The position numbers were made by a program, and so were the translations under genes. From Sphingopyxis panaciterrulae (GTDB taxonomy: Bacteria; Pseudomonadota; Alphaproteobacteria; Sphingomonadales; Sphingomonadaceae): a stretch of 37,458 nucleotides of DNA. Numbering within the stretch: the first letter of the stretch is position 1; each line of letters begins with the position of its first letter. Of the stretch, positions 1 to 7,666 are shown in pieces. The stretch covers positions 1 through 37,458 of the forward strand of contig NZ_JACIJH010000022.1 of assembly GCF_014199295.1 (NCBI RefSeq), read 5' to 3'. The notes beneath the pieces are model-generated. The model saw only the letters and a list, made by a program, of their open reading frames with translations. It was not told where the DNA came from and did not search any database.

Positions 1-95
1 TGCCAGCGACAAGCAAACACACCAAAACGGAACCGTCGCGGTCAGACCTTCTCATCCTGATCGTCGCAACTTCTCATCCAGTTTGTCGCGCTACA
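1..95. mobile_element. Probable end of an IS21-family element
   Basis: Two imperfect 21-bp direct repeats lie at 48-68 and 70-90, both starting CTTCTCATCC and ending in GTCGC plus one base (period 22). Multiple short repeats next to the terminus and a CA end are typical of IS21-family elements. Immediately to the right an intact-looking yggS reading frame starts in mid-protein, so the junction is inferred at about 90-96. The transposase genes would lie outside the window. The assignment rests on repeat architecture only. Confidence 0.45.
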
Positions 96-96
96 A

Positions 97-708
97 GCGC
101 CGGTCCTGCGTTTCGCCTTTGAGGCGGGGCTGCGCGTCTTTGGCGAGAACAAATTGCAGGAAGCGATGGCCAAATGCGAGGCGCTCACCGACCTTCCCAT
201 CGACTGGAGCATCGTCGGACATCTGCAAAGCAACAAGGTCAAATATCTCGCCCGCATCGCCAGCGAGTTCCATGCACTCGACAGCCTGCGGCTGGCGGAG
301 TTGCTCGACAGGCGGCTTGCGCGGGAGGGGCGCTCGCTCGATGTTTATGTCCAGGTCAACACGTCGGGCGAGCAAAGCAAGTTCGGCCTCCATCCCGATG
401 CGCTGTTGCCGTTCGTCGATCAGCTCGGCCAGTTTCCCCATCTGCGGCCGCGCGGGCTGATGACACTGGCGCTGTTCAGCAGCGACAGGGCAAAGGTCCG
501 GCCGTGCTTCACCTTGCTGCGCCGTCTGCGCGACGAGGCCGTCAGGCGGGTACCCGATATCACCGGCCTGTCGATGGGTATGAGCGGTGATTTCGAGGAC
601 GCGATCGCGGAAGGCGCCACCGTGGTGCGTGTCGGCCAGGCTATCTTCGGCAAGCGGCCCACGCCCGACAGCTTTTACTGGCCCGGCGCAACCGGAGACG
701 GAGCATGA
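97..708 (+). pseudogene. 5'-truncated YggS-family PLP homeostasis protein
   Basis: The frame reads as the C-terminal ~200 residues of a YggS/PLPBP protein (usual length about 220-235). Visible family motifs are GLRVFGEN, a HLQSNK segment, an NTSGEQSKFG segment, RGLMTL and, near the end, LSMGMSGDFEDAI followed by VRVGQAIFG. YggS binds pyridoxal phosphate through a lysine in an N-terminal VSK motif and helps control free PLP; that segment is missing because the frame runs into the repeat-rich sequence at 1-95. The first in-frame start-like codon is TTG at 154, inside the conserved domain, so I call a truncated gene rather than a short functional one. It overlaps the next gene by 4 bp (ATGA), so the two were probably co-transcribed. 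Confidence 0.75.
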
Positions 709-1115
709 CCAAACCCCTGACTCGCGGCATCCATCATCTTGGTCTTGCCGTGCCCGATCTCGACGCCGCGCGGCGGTTCTTTGTCGATGCCCTTGGCTGG
801 GCCGTGGTGGGCGACGACCCCACTTACCCTGCCGCCTTCGTGTCGGACGGGCAGGTCATGCTCACGCTGTGGCCCGTCGCCGATCCGGCGCATGCCGTCG
901 CTTTCGATCGCAAGGCCAATGTGGGCCTGCATCACCTCGCGCTGGCGGTGCCGGACAAGGCGGCGCTGACGACGCTCTTCGAAAAGCTGCGCGGCTGGCC
1001 GGGCGTGGTGATTGAGCGCGAGCCCGGCTTCATCCGGGGCGATGCCGGCGCACGCCATTTCTTCTGCGCTATGCCCGGCGGCATACGCGTCGAATTCGCC
1101 ACGGCATTCGCCTGA
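705..1115 (+). CDS. VOC-family (glyoxalase/bleomycin resistance-like) protein
   Basis: 136 residues, a typical length for a single-chain VOC protein with two beta-alpha-beta-beta-beta modules. The first module starts GIHHLGLAVPDLDAARRFF and the second contains GLHHLALAVPDKAAL. The histidines in the two HH pairs and an acidic residue near the C-terminus (GIRVEFA) are in positions that usually bind a divalent metal. The substrate cannot be told; the family includes glyoxalases, extradiol dioxygenases and resistance proteins. The ATG overlaps the yggS stop by 4 bp, so translation was probably coupled. Loss of the yggS 5' end may have removed its native promoter. Confidence 0.8.
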   Translation: MTKPLTRGIHHLGLAVPDLDAARRFFVDALGWAVVGDDPTYPAAFVSDGQVMLTLWPVADPAHAVAFDRKANVGLHHLALAVPDKAALTTLFEKLRGWPGVVIEREPGFIRGDAGARHFFCAMPGGIRVEFATAFA

Positions 1116-1301
1116 GGGAGAGCAAGCCATCAACAGGACCGAGACAGTTCGCGCCAACAGAGCCGTCATTTCCGAGGTAAGTTGGTCGAGTTGAAACCAG
1201 CCCTTCATTCATACCTTCCCCTGAGAGGAAAGGCACTCGAAGCATGGATGTGTCGACATCACGTGCATCGCCACGCCGATCAATTCGTTGAAGGCCCCGT
1301 T

Positions 1302-2564
1302 TCAGCGAAATAAAGTGAGCACCGCAATGCCACCCGCGGAGGCCAGCACGGAGGCGAAGAGCGGACCAGACGCCTTCCACCCTTGCCCACGAAGCCCGGC
1401 GATGCCGAGCGCGAGCGCGGCTTTCCACGCGGTGTTCACGAGCACAGGTGCGGCGAGAACCAACCCGGCCGTATCGGGTTTCATGATATTCTCCGGCAGT
1501 CCGGCCAGCGTGAGAACGGCGGCATCCACATCCCACATGCCGGTGAGGCCGAGAACCACGACGATGCCCTGATCGCCGAACCGGTCGAGTGCCCAGCGTG
1601 CGGGAACAGCAATGAGCGCGACTGCCCCCGCGAGCAGCAGCGCCGGCCCGAAATCCAGCGGGTTGCCCAGCTTGATCGCGCCGGCGCCATCGGCTGTCGC
1701 ACTGGAGCGCAGCGCCAGGAGCATCGTCAGCCCACCCACGACAAAGGCCGGCACCATCGCGAGTGCCAGCGATCGGCTTGCATAGGGGATCAGGGCGATC
1801 GACAGGATCTGCACGCGGGCGAACATGACGAGCGAGGCCAGGGCGATGCCGGCCACCAACGGACCTTGCGGGCCGTCATCGGCACGCAGACGCCGTGCAT
1901 AGGCGACGGTAACGGCCGTGGAGGATACAAGCGCCCCGAACAGCGCGGTAATCATGATCCCCTTATCCGCACCAAGGCGCCGGGAAGCGACATAGCCGGC
2001 GAAGGAAAGACCGAGAACGATCACGACGACCAGCCAGATCTGCCGCGGGTTCCATGCCTCATAAGGTCCATAACCGGCATCCGGCAGCAGCGGCAGAATG
2101 ACCAGCGCGACGACCGCAAAGGTAGCGATCGATTCGATTTCCTTGTGGCTCATCCCCTTGAGCATGGCATGAGATCGCTGCCGGAGCGTCAGGAGCAGCG
2201 TCGTGACCGCCGCGACGGCGAGCGCTTCGCTCACCAGTCCCTGTCCGGCCAGGAATCCCAGAGCGAATGTGATGATGCCGACCAGCATATTGGTGACGGA
2301 CAGGCTGGTCCCCTGAGCCAGTGCTCGGCGATACCCAAGCACCAGACCGGTGGCAGCCGTCAGTGCGATGATGGTCGCCAGCAGTTCTGGAAGATGGTTG
2401 GCTATGCCACCGGCAAGGCCCAGCAGGCCGAAGGTGCGCAGGCCGCTCACCCGCCCGCCATCGGCTTCATCGCGCTGCCGCCAGCCGCGCTCGATACCAA
2501 TCAGTACCCCCACCGCCAGCGCGGCAGCCAAAGTGCGGAGCAGATCAGTATCAAGCGATGGCAA
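1302..2564 (-). CDS. MgtC/SapB family membrane protein with DUF4010 domain
   Basis: About 420 residues, strongly hydrophobic, with roughly a dozen predicted membrane segments. The N-terminal part carries MgtC-like motifs (GVLIGIERGW, then GLRTFGLLGLAGG); the remainder fits DUF4010. The role is unknown; MgtC-like domains are linked to magnesium stress and membrane potential in other bacteria. I chose a TTG start at 2564 because a GGAGG (reverse strand, 2573-2577) sits 8 bases upstream; a GTG at 2612 in the same frame would add 16 residues with no clear ribosome binding site. It stands alone and is transcribed toward the VOC gene. An IS3-type element lies just upstream of its start and could affect expression. 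Confidence 0.8.
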   Translation of the reverse strand: MPSLDTDLLRTLAAALAVGVLIGIERGWRQRDEADGGRVSGLRTFGLLGLAGGIANHLPELLATIIALTAATGLVLGYRRALAQGTSLSVTNMLVGIITFALGFLAGQGLVSEALAVAAVTTLLLTLRQRSHAMLKGMSHKEIESIATFAVVALVILPLLPDAGYGPYEAWNPRQIWLVVVIVLGLSFAGYVASRRLGADKGIMITALFGALVSSTAVTVAYARRLRADDGPQGPLVAGIALASLVMFARVQILSIALIPYASRSLALAMVPAFVVGGLTMLLALRSSATADGAGAIKLGNPLDFGPALLLAGAVALIAVPARWALDRFGDQGIVVVLGLTGMWDVDAAVLTLAGLPENIMKPDTAGLVLAAPVLVNTAWKAALALGIAGLRGQGWKASGPLFASVLASAGGIAVLTLFR

Positions 2565-2728
2565 ATTATGATCCTCCAATGGCGACACCTGATTACGCGA
2601 TGGAGATGCCACATCCCAGCATGACCTTCGTTCCCTTACCCTGCGTCATGCCGGGTCGCGTTCGCGCTGATCTTCCCTCGGTTTGACGGACACCAATGAT
2701 AAGCCCTGCGGAGCCAGGAGGTGTTTTA

Positions 2729-3049
2729 ATGACGAAGGCAACGAAGCGTCGGTTCACGGACGAGTTCAAGCGCGAGGCGGTGGCGCTGTGGGAGACGAGC
2801 GGTCGCATGCAGACCGAGGTGGCGAGCGAGTTGGGTATCATGCCGACGATGCTGCGCCGCTGGCAGCGCAAGTTAGAGGAGGGCGGCGTCCCCGCGAGCC
2901 CGGCGGCGAAGCCGCCAATATCATCGATGGCGTCGCCGGCGGATCAGGCGTCCGAGATCGCGCGGTTGCGCCGCGAGTTGGATCGGGCTCGGATGGAGCG
3001 CGACATATTAAAAAAAGCCGTCGGCATCTTTGCGGAGATGCCCCGATGA
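2729..3049 (+). CDS. IS3-family transposase OrfA (helix-turn-helix subunit)
   Basis: 106 residues starting MTKATKRRFTDEFKREAVAL, the classic start of IS3-family OrfA, which binds the terminal repeats through an HTH (transposase_8). The ATG at 2729 is preceded by AGGAGG 7 bases upstream, whereas an upstream in-frame ATG at 2696 lacks one. The C-terminal half has leucine-rich heptads (SEIARLRRELDRARMERDIL) typical of the OrfA coiled coil. The stop TGA overlaps the orfB ATG by two bases. An A7G run near the end is a good -1 slippage site for making OrfAB. OrfA itself is intact. Confidence 0.88.
   Translation: MTKATKRRFTDEFKREAVALWETSGRMQTEVASELGIMPTMLRRWQRKLEEGGVPASPAAKPPISSMASPADQASEIARLRRELDRARMERDILKKAVGIFAEMPR
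3010..3017 (+). promoter_or_regulatory. A7G slippery sequence for -1 frameshifting (OrfAB)
   Basis: Seven A followed by G lie near the end of orfA. The orfB frame is -1 relative to orfA, exactly what slippage here would join. Such sites are the standard way IS3-family elements make the OrfAB transposase. I did not model a downstream stimulatory structure. Confidence 0.6.
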
Positions 3050-3786
3050 AGTTCGCCTTTATCGAGCAGCATGCGTTCACCTGGCCGGTGAACGTCATGT
3101 GCCGCATGCTCGGCGTGTCGCGCAGCGGCTATTAGGACTGGCGCAGTCGGCCGCCAAGCGCGCGAACGACAGCCAACCTAGTGCTGCTGGAGGCCGTGCG
3201 TCGACTCCAGACGCGGCATCAGGGACGATACGGATCGCCCAGGATACATGCCGCCCTGCGGGCGGAGGGCCATCAATGCAGCCGTGGCCGCGTCGAACGC
3301 CTGATGCGTCGGCATCGTATCCGTGCGCTGGCCGGACGCCGGTTCCGGCCCTGCACGACCGACAGTCGTCACTATCTGCCGATCGCACCCAACCTGCTGG
3401 CGCAGCGGTTCTCGGCGTCGGCGCCGAACTGGATCTGGCTCGCCGATATCACTTATATCGCTACCGGCGAAGGCTGGCTCTATCTTGCCGCCGTGCTCGA
3501 TCTCGCGACCCGCAAAATCGTCGGCTGGGCCATGCGCGATCACATGCGCACCGAGTTGCCGCTCGCTGCGCTGATGATGGCGGCGCAACGGCAGCGGCCT
3601 GCGCCCGGCCTCATTTGCCATTCGGATCGTGGATCGCAATACGCGGCCGGTGCCTATGTCGATTACATGGCTGCAATCGGCGCAACGCCATCGATGAGCC
3701 GCACCGGCAATTGCTACGATTGTGATAAGCTTCTGCGGCCTGATGGTCTGACCCATGCTACGACTGACCTCGTGTCATTGCGTTGA
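3046..3786 (+). pseudogene. IS3-family transposase OrfB, amber codon and truncated
   Basis: The frame starts at the ATG overlapping the orfA stop and reads MKFAFIEQHAFTWPVNVMCR..., then meets TAG at 3133-3135 in the motif SGY-stop-DW, where relatives have SGYYDW. The frame then continues without interruption as a normal OrfB: YGSPRIHAALR, the first catalytic Asp in WLADITYI, and the second in HSDRGSQYA. After NCYD (about 3722) the sequence no longer matches; relatives continue NAPMESF with the catalytic Glu. The last ~20 codons to 3786 belong to the inserted IS110-type element. Two independent lesions make it non-functional. Confidence 0.85.
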
Positions 3787-4446
3787 CGTGTCGGCCATCG
3801 GGTCGCCCTGGCAACGGGTGAGATGTGACTTCATAGGAGCCTGACGGGTTCGCCCCTTCACAGTCCTGTCCTCTCTGCGCGGGTGCCCGGGCACCCGCGC
3901 AGAGAGGACAGGACATGATCGAAACGACAATCCGCAACATCATTATCGGCGTCGACACACATAAAGATACCCATGTTGCTGTGGCAATTGATATCAACGG
4001 CGGCCGGTTGGCGGCCTTCTCGGCGCCGGCGACAAGCAAAGGCTATTCAAAGCTTGAAGATTGGGCACGTGCGTTGGGCGATATAACGGCCTTCGGCATC
4101 GAAGGGACCGGATCGTACGGAGCCGGTCTATCGCGTCATCTTCTTGCCCAAGGCCACAAGGTTGTCGAGGTAACGCGCCCCAATCGACAGCTGCGCTATC
4201 AGCACGGCAAAAGCGATAGCCTCGACGCTGAAGGCGCAGCACGGTCCGTGATGGCGGGACAGGCACTCGCCGAACCCAAAACGCAGACTGGGTCTGTCGA
4301 GATGATCCGACATCTCAAAATCGCCCGCGATACGGCCGTCAAAAGCCGGTCGCAGGCGATGGTGACGCTACAAACCCTGATCATCAACGCACCCGCGTCG
4401 CTTCGCGACACGCTTGATCAGATCGCCGGGAAAATTGCGCTGATCC
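3723..4446 (+). mobile_element. IS110-family element, 3' part lost
   Basis: The left boundary is inferred where the IS3 orfB reading frame loses homology (about 3722). About 190 bp of non-coding sequence precedes the transposase ATG, the size and place of the left-end non-coding region that encodes the bridge RNA in IS110 elements. The right part is missing: at 4447 an IS66 element begins. The C-terminal half of the transposase and the right end of the element are not found elsewhere in the window. Confidence 0.7.
3863..3914. repeat. 52-bp perfect palindrome directly before the IS110 transposase ATG
   Basis: Two perfect 26-bp inverted arms (3863-3888 and 3889-3914) meet at CCCGGG with no spacer. 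The right arm ends on the base before the ATG at 3915 and contains the purine-rich AGAGGACAGGAC that would serve as ribosome binding site. In a transcript coming from upstream the hairpin would bury that site. Some IS elements use such structures to block translation of read-through transcripts; its use here is inferred. Confidence 0.9.
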
Positions 4447-4463
4447 GTAACCGTCCGGGCTGA
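3915..4463 (+). pseudogene. IS110-family transposase, N-terminal (DEDD) half only
   Basis: 182 residues against the usual 330-400. The RuvC-like DEDD domain is present: GVDTHKDTH with the first Asp, EGTGSYG with the Glu, and KSDSLDAE with the last two Asp residues. The C-terminal transposase_20 domain with its nucleophilic serine is absent. The codons after LIR (about 4447 onward) belong to the inverted repeat of the IS66 element, which supplies an accidental stop. The product could not catalyse recombination. The start ATG lies immediately after a long palindrome that would hide its ribosome binding site. Confidence 0.85.
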
Positions 4464-4537
4464 GCCGCTTGCGGAGGTTGGGTATTGTCCGCAGGACGTC
4501 CTTAAGGTCGCACGTAAGGACGGACGTAAGGACAGCC

Positions 4538-4894
4538 ATGACGCAGGTTACGGTGTTGAGGGGAGCGGGGCGCCGCCGAGATTGGTCTGATGAGGAACGG
4601 CTGGAGATTCTGCGTGAGGCGTTCTCTCCGGGCGCCAAGGTTTCGCATGTGGCGCGGCGTTTCGATGTTTCCCGCGGTCTGATCTATCAGTGGCGCAGGA
4701 CGGCCATGCGGCGGGTGCAGGAAGCCTTCGTGCCGGCGGTTATCGATAACACATCCGAGGCGGGCTTGGCGCCGCCAGCGCCCGCCGAGCCCGAGGCGGC
4801 GATTGTACTGGACCTTTCCGATGGTCGGCGGATGCGCATTTCGGCATCCGCGCCGCCGGCGCTCGCTGCGGCCGCGCTGAGGGCGATGCGATGA
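4538..4894 (+). CDS. tnpA: IS66-family accessory protein TnpA
   Basis: 118 residues. The N-terminal half is an HTH of the transposase_8 type (WSDEERLEILREAF, then VSHVARRFDVSRGLIYQWR); the C-terminal part ends in the LALAA-type tail usual for IS66 TnpA. I chose the ATG at 4538, preceded by TAAGGACAGCC; an upstream in-frame ATG at 4469 would add 23 arginine-rich residues encoded within direct repeats (ACGTAAGGAC at about 4512 and 4524). Its stop overlaps the tnpB ATG by 4 bp. TnpA is needed for IS66 transposition together with TnpB and TnpC; its exact role is not settled. Confidence 0.85.
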   Translation: MTQVTVLRGAGRRRDWSDEERLEILREAFSPGAKVSHVARRFDVSRGLIYQWRRTAMRRVQEAFVPAVIDNTSEAGLAPPAPAEPEAAIVLDLSDGRRMRISASAPPALAAAALRAMR

Positions 4895-5232
4895 TCCCGC
4901 CCGGCGCGCGGGTGTGGATCGCAATGGGCCACACCGATATGCGGCGCGGGATGCAGAGCCTGGCGGCGATGGTCCAGCAACACTTCACGAGCGACCCGTT
5001 CGCCGGCGATCTGTGGGTCTTCCGGGGACGCAGCGGCAGCTTGGTGAAGATCATCTGGCACGACGGCGTGGGCATGTCGCTTTACGCCAAGCGGCTCGAG
5101 AAGGGCCGTTTCATCTGGCCCTCGGCGAAGGACAGGGTGGTGTCGCTGACGCGCTCGCAACTGGCCTGCCTGCTCGACGGGATGGACTGGCGCAACCCGC
5201 AGTATAGCTGGCGCCCGCAGAGCGCGGGATAA
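4891..5232 (+). CDS. tnpB: IS66-family accessory protein TnpB (Orf2-like)
   Basis: 113 residues with the diagnostic IS66 Orf2 pattern: MIPPGARVWIAMGHTDMRRG, then LWVFRGRSGSLVKIIWHDG and RLEKGRFIWPS. The length matches the family (110-120). The ATG overlaps tnpA by 4 bp, implying translational coupling. It appears intact. Confidence 0.92.
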   Translation: MIPPGARVWIAMGHTDMRRGMQSLAAMVQQHFTSDPFAGDLWVFRGRSGSLVKIIWHDGVGMSLYAKRLEKGRFIWPSAKDRVVSLTRSQLACLLDGMDWRNPQYSWRPQSAG

Positions 5233-5292
5233 TATCGTCCGACAACGCATTTTCGGCTTGCCCTGGCCCTTTGGGGGTGATTCACTCACCGC

Positions 5293-7002
5293 ATGGAAGC
5301 CGCCGTTTCACCCTTTCCGGATGACGCCGATGTCCTCAAGGCGCTGCTGGCAAAGGCGCTTCAGAAGGCCGAAGAAGCCGAGCAACGCACCGCAGCCGTC
5401 GAAGCCCAACTGGCCAACGCCCGGGCGCGAGAGAACGCCACCGAGGCGATGATCGCGCATCTCAAGCTGCAGATCGCCAGGCTGAGGCGCGAGCAATATG
5501 GTGCCAGCGCCGAGCGCACCGAACGACTGCTCGCGCAGATGGAGCTTGAGCTCGAAGATCTCGAAGCCGACGCGGCCGAGGACGAGCTTGCCGCCGAAGC
5601 CGCCGCGACGAAGACAGCGACCGTTTCCGCGTTCGAACGCAAGAAGCCGGTCAGGAAGCCCTTTCCCGAGCACCTGCCGCGCGAACGCGTCGTTGTGCCC
5701 GCACCCTGCGCCTGTCCGGCCTGCGGCGGCAGTCGCCTGTCGAGGCTCGGCGAAGATGTGACCGAGACGATCGAGGTCATCCCCCGCTCGTGGAAGGTCA
5801 TCCAGACCGTGCGCGAGAAGTTTTCGTGTCGGGACTGCGAGAAGATCGCGCAGCCGCCGGCGCCCTTCCACGCCACCCCGCGCGGGTGGGCCGGCCCCAG
5901 CTTCCTCGCCATGCTGCTGTTCGACAAGTACGGCCAGCATCAACCGCTCCACCGCCAGGCCGAGCGCTTTGCCAGCGAAGGCGTGCCGCTCAGCGTGTCG
6001 ACGCTCGCCGACCAGATCGGCGCGACCTGCCAGGCCCTCATGCCGGTCTTCCACCTGATCGAGGCCCACACGCTGGCCGCCGAGTGACTGCACGGCGACG
6101 ACACCACCGTGCCGGTCATGGCCAAGGGCAAGACCATCACCGGTCGATTATGGGATTATGTGCGCGACGATCGACCCTTCGGGGGCAACGATCCGCCCTC
6201 GGCCCTTTTCTACTATTCGCGCGACCGACGCGGGGATCACCCCAGGCATCATCTCGCGGCCTGGTCCGGGATTCTGCAGGCCGACGCCTACGCCGGATAC
6301 AACGAGCTCTACGCGCCGAACCGATCGCCCGGGCCGATTCTTGAGGCAGGATGCTTCGCACACGCCAGGAGGAAGTTCTTCGAGCTCGCCGACGTCGAGG
6401 GCGCCGCGCGCAAGAAGAGCCGCGGCGAGAAGGCCGGCATCAACTATCCGATCGCCCTCGAGGCCGTGCAGAAGCTCGATACCCTGTTCGACATCGAGCG
6501 CACCATCAATGGCACGAGCCCGGCCGAGCGGCTCGCGATCCGCCGGGAACACAGCGTCCCGCTGATGGCTGAGCTCCATGACTGGCTGAGCGCGCAGCTT
6601 GCGAGGATCTCGCGCAACCACGACCTCGCCAAGGCCATAAACTACATGCTGCGCCGATGGGACGCCTTCACTCACTACCTCGGCGACGGCAGGGTTTGCC
6701 TCTCTAACAACGCCGCCGAACGCGCGCTGCGCTGCGTACCTCTCGGGCGCAAGTCATGGCTGTTCTGCGGCTCCGATCGCGGCGGCCAGCGCGCAGCCGT
6801 CGCCTATTCGCTGATCCAGACCTGCCGGCTCAACGACGTCGATCCGCAGGCCTGGCTCGCCGACGTCCTCGCCCGCATCGCCGACCATCCCGTCAACCAG
6901 CTCCACGATCTCCTGCCTTGGCATTGGGAACCGAGGTCGTTGAAGGCAGAGCCGGATTCCCGTAGCATCCATTCATGCAATCCGGACCGCACCCCGAACT
7001 GA
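5293..7002 (+). pseudogene. tnpC: IS66-family transposase TnpC interrupted by an in-frame TGA
   Basis: Ignoring one stop, this is a full 569-residue TnpC. In order: an N-terminal coiled coil with an LRREQYGASAERTE motif, a zinc-binding segment (CACPACGG and CRDC), the catalytic DDE domain beginning LHGDDTTVPV, then ILEAGCFAHARRKFFEL and, near the end, NNAAERALRCVPLGRK with the last catalytic Glu and SWLFCGSDRGG. TGA at 6085-6087 sits between LAAE and LHGDD; relatives usually have Arg, so a CGA-to-TGA transition is the simplest cause. The frame is otherwise open on both sides. Without readthrough the transposase lacks its whole catalytic core. Confidence 0.9.
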
Positions 7003-7220
7003 TAGAGTCGCCCCTTAGCCGCCACATTACCCAGGACGGCGTGCCGCTGACCATCAACATCGTTCGCATCGCGACAGAGCCCGGTTGGTCGCTGGAGGTC
7101 GTCAACGCACGCGGAACATCAATCGTTTGGAGCGACGCCTTCGCTTCCGATCGGGAAGCCGATGCAGCCTTCCGCAAAACACTCGCCGAAGAGGGTGTCC
7201 AAGCCTTCCTCGACAAATAA
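6975..7220 (+). CDS. Small hypothetical protein carried in the IS66 element
   Basis: 81 residues, start overlapping the 3' end of tnpC by 28 bp in another frame, stop 44 bp before the right terminal repeat. Visible features: a central beta-rich stretch (GVPLTINIVRIATEPGWSLEVV), a GTSIVWSDAF segment, and an acidic/alanine-rich C-terminal helix. No catalytic motif is recognisable. Comparable small genes follow tnpC in other IS66-type elements, so I treat it as part of the element. Its function is unknown. Confidence 0.6.
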   Translation: MQSGPHPELIESPLSRHITQDGVPLTINIVRIATEPGWSLEVVNARGTSIVWSDAFASDREADAAFRKTLAEEGVQAFLDK

Positions 7221-7264
7221 ATACGATAGAAATCAGTTAGGCGCGGTGCTCCCCGGATGTATAC

Positions 7265-7352
7265 ACCTGAACCGACGTGGCGCAATCTCCGATTCATAGA
7301 GAGAGCGCAACTGTTCGCCCGGTAGGCTATATCGCTCCGGATCGTCAGCCAT
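7265..7352 (-). pseudogene. 5' fragment of a small gene cut by IS66
   Basis: On the reverse strand an ATG at 7352 opens a frame reading MADDPERYSLPGEQLRSLYE and nine more codons before it meets the IS66 end at 7264. The start lies 11 bp after the stop of the preceding reverse-strand frame, as in an operon. The family is not recognised and the rest of the gene is not found on the other side of the IS66 element. Confidence 0.45.
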
Positions 7353-7363
7353 GTCGGTGGGTG

Positions 7364-7666
7364 TCAAGCAGCGGCAGCAAGAGCTTCAGCGGCATCCCTT
7401 GCACGCACCATCGCGCTATATTCGGTCAGCGCCTGGCCGACGCTGGCATCGTCGGACACGTCGAGCGAGTCGGCTTCATCGCCTGCGTGCGACACACGCA
7501 AACTTAGCCAAGTAAGCCGCTGTTCGTTGGGCTACGGGCTGTTCCTTTCAGCATAAATCTGCGCGCTGAGCCCCGCGATCCCGTCATTGATCGCTTCAAG
7601 CGCCGCTTCATAGGCAATTGCCTGATCCTGCGTCCAAAGCGAGCCGTTGGTTTCGCTCGTCGTCAT
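7364..7666 (-). pseudogene. Small hypothetical gene with an in-frame amber codon
   Basis: From the ATG at 7666 the reverse strand encodes MTTSETNGSLWTQDQAIAYE and so on for 44 residues, then TAG at 7532-7534, then 55 more codons in the same frame ending EYSAMVRARDAAEALAAAA and TGA. Both halves are helix-forming with the same acidic/alanine-rich composition, so I read it as a single 100-codon gene with one nonsense mutation. AGGAAG lies just before the ATG. The family is not recognised; it may belong to an accessory-element operon with the interrupted gene that follows. Confidence 0.5.

Larger units (their letters stand above)
2670..3722 (+). mobile_element. IS3-family element, 3' end lost
   Basis: The element contains orfA, a frameshift site and orfB in the usual IS3 layout. 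The left boundary is approximate: it lies between the MgtC gene start and orfA, and I could not fix the terminal repeat. The right part is cut within orfB after the codons for NCYD, where the family continues toward the third catalytic residue. From there the sequence is that of an IS110-type element. Both the missing end and an internal stop make it immobile unless helped in trans. Confidence 0.75.
4447..7264 (+). mobile_element. IS66-family element (tnpA, tnpB, tnpC and a fourth small gene)
   Basis: The element has the full IS66 gene order. Candidate terminal repeats begin GTAACCGTCCGGGCTGAGCC at 4447 and, read inward from 7264 on the other strand, GTATACATCCGGGGAGCACC; they share about 14 of the first 22 bases. 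The left end cuts an IS110 transposase gene, the right end cuts a small reverse-strand gene. IS66 elements normally make 8-bp target duplications; the flanks (GCTGATCC before, ACCTGAAC after) are not identical. The two sides also belong to different genes, so a deletion or recombination probably followed insertion. Confidence 0.75.

Noticed and set aside
1383..2624. Long forward-strand open frame of 413 codons opposite the MgtC/DUF4010 gene
   Set aside because: It is the antisense shadow of a clear membrane-protein gene, with His/Arg/Gln-rich composition and no recognisable domain.
4439..7273. 8-bp target duplication around IS66 (GCTGATCC versus CCTGAACC)
   Set aside because: The best alignment matches only 6 of 8 bases and is shifted by one from the IS end, so it is not evidence of a simple insertion.
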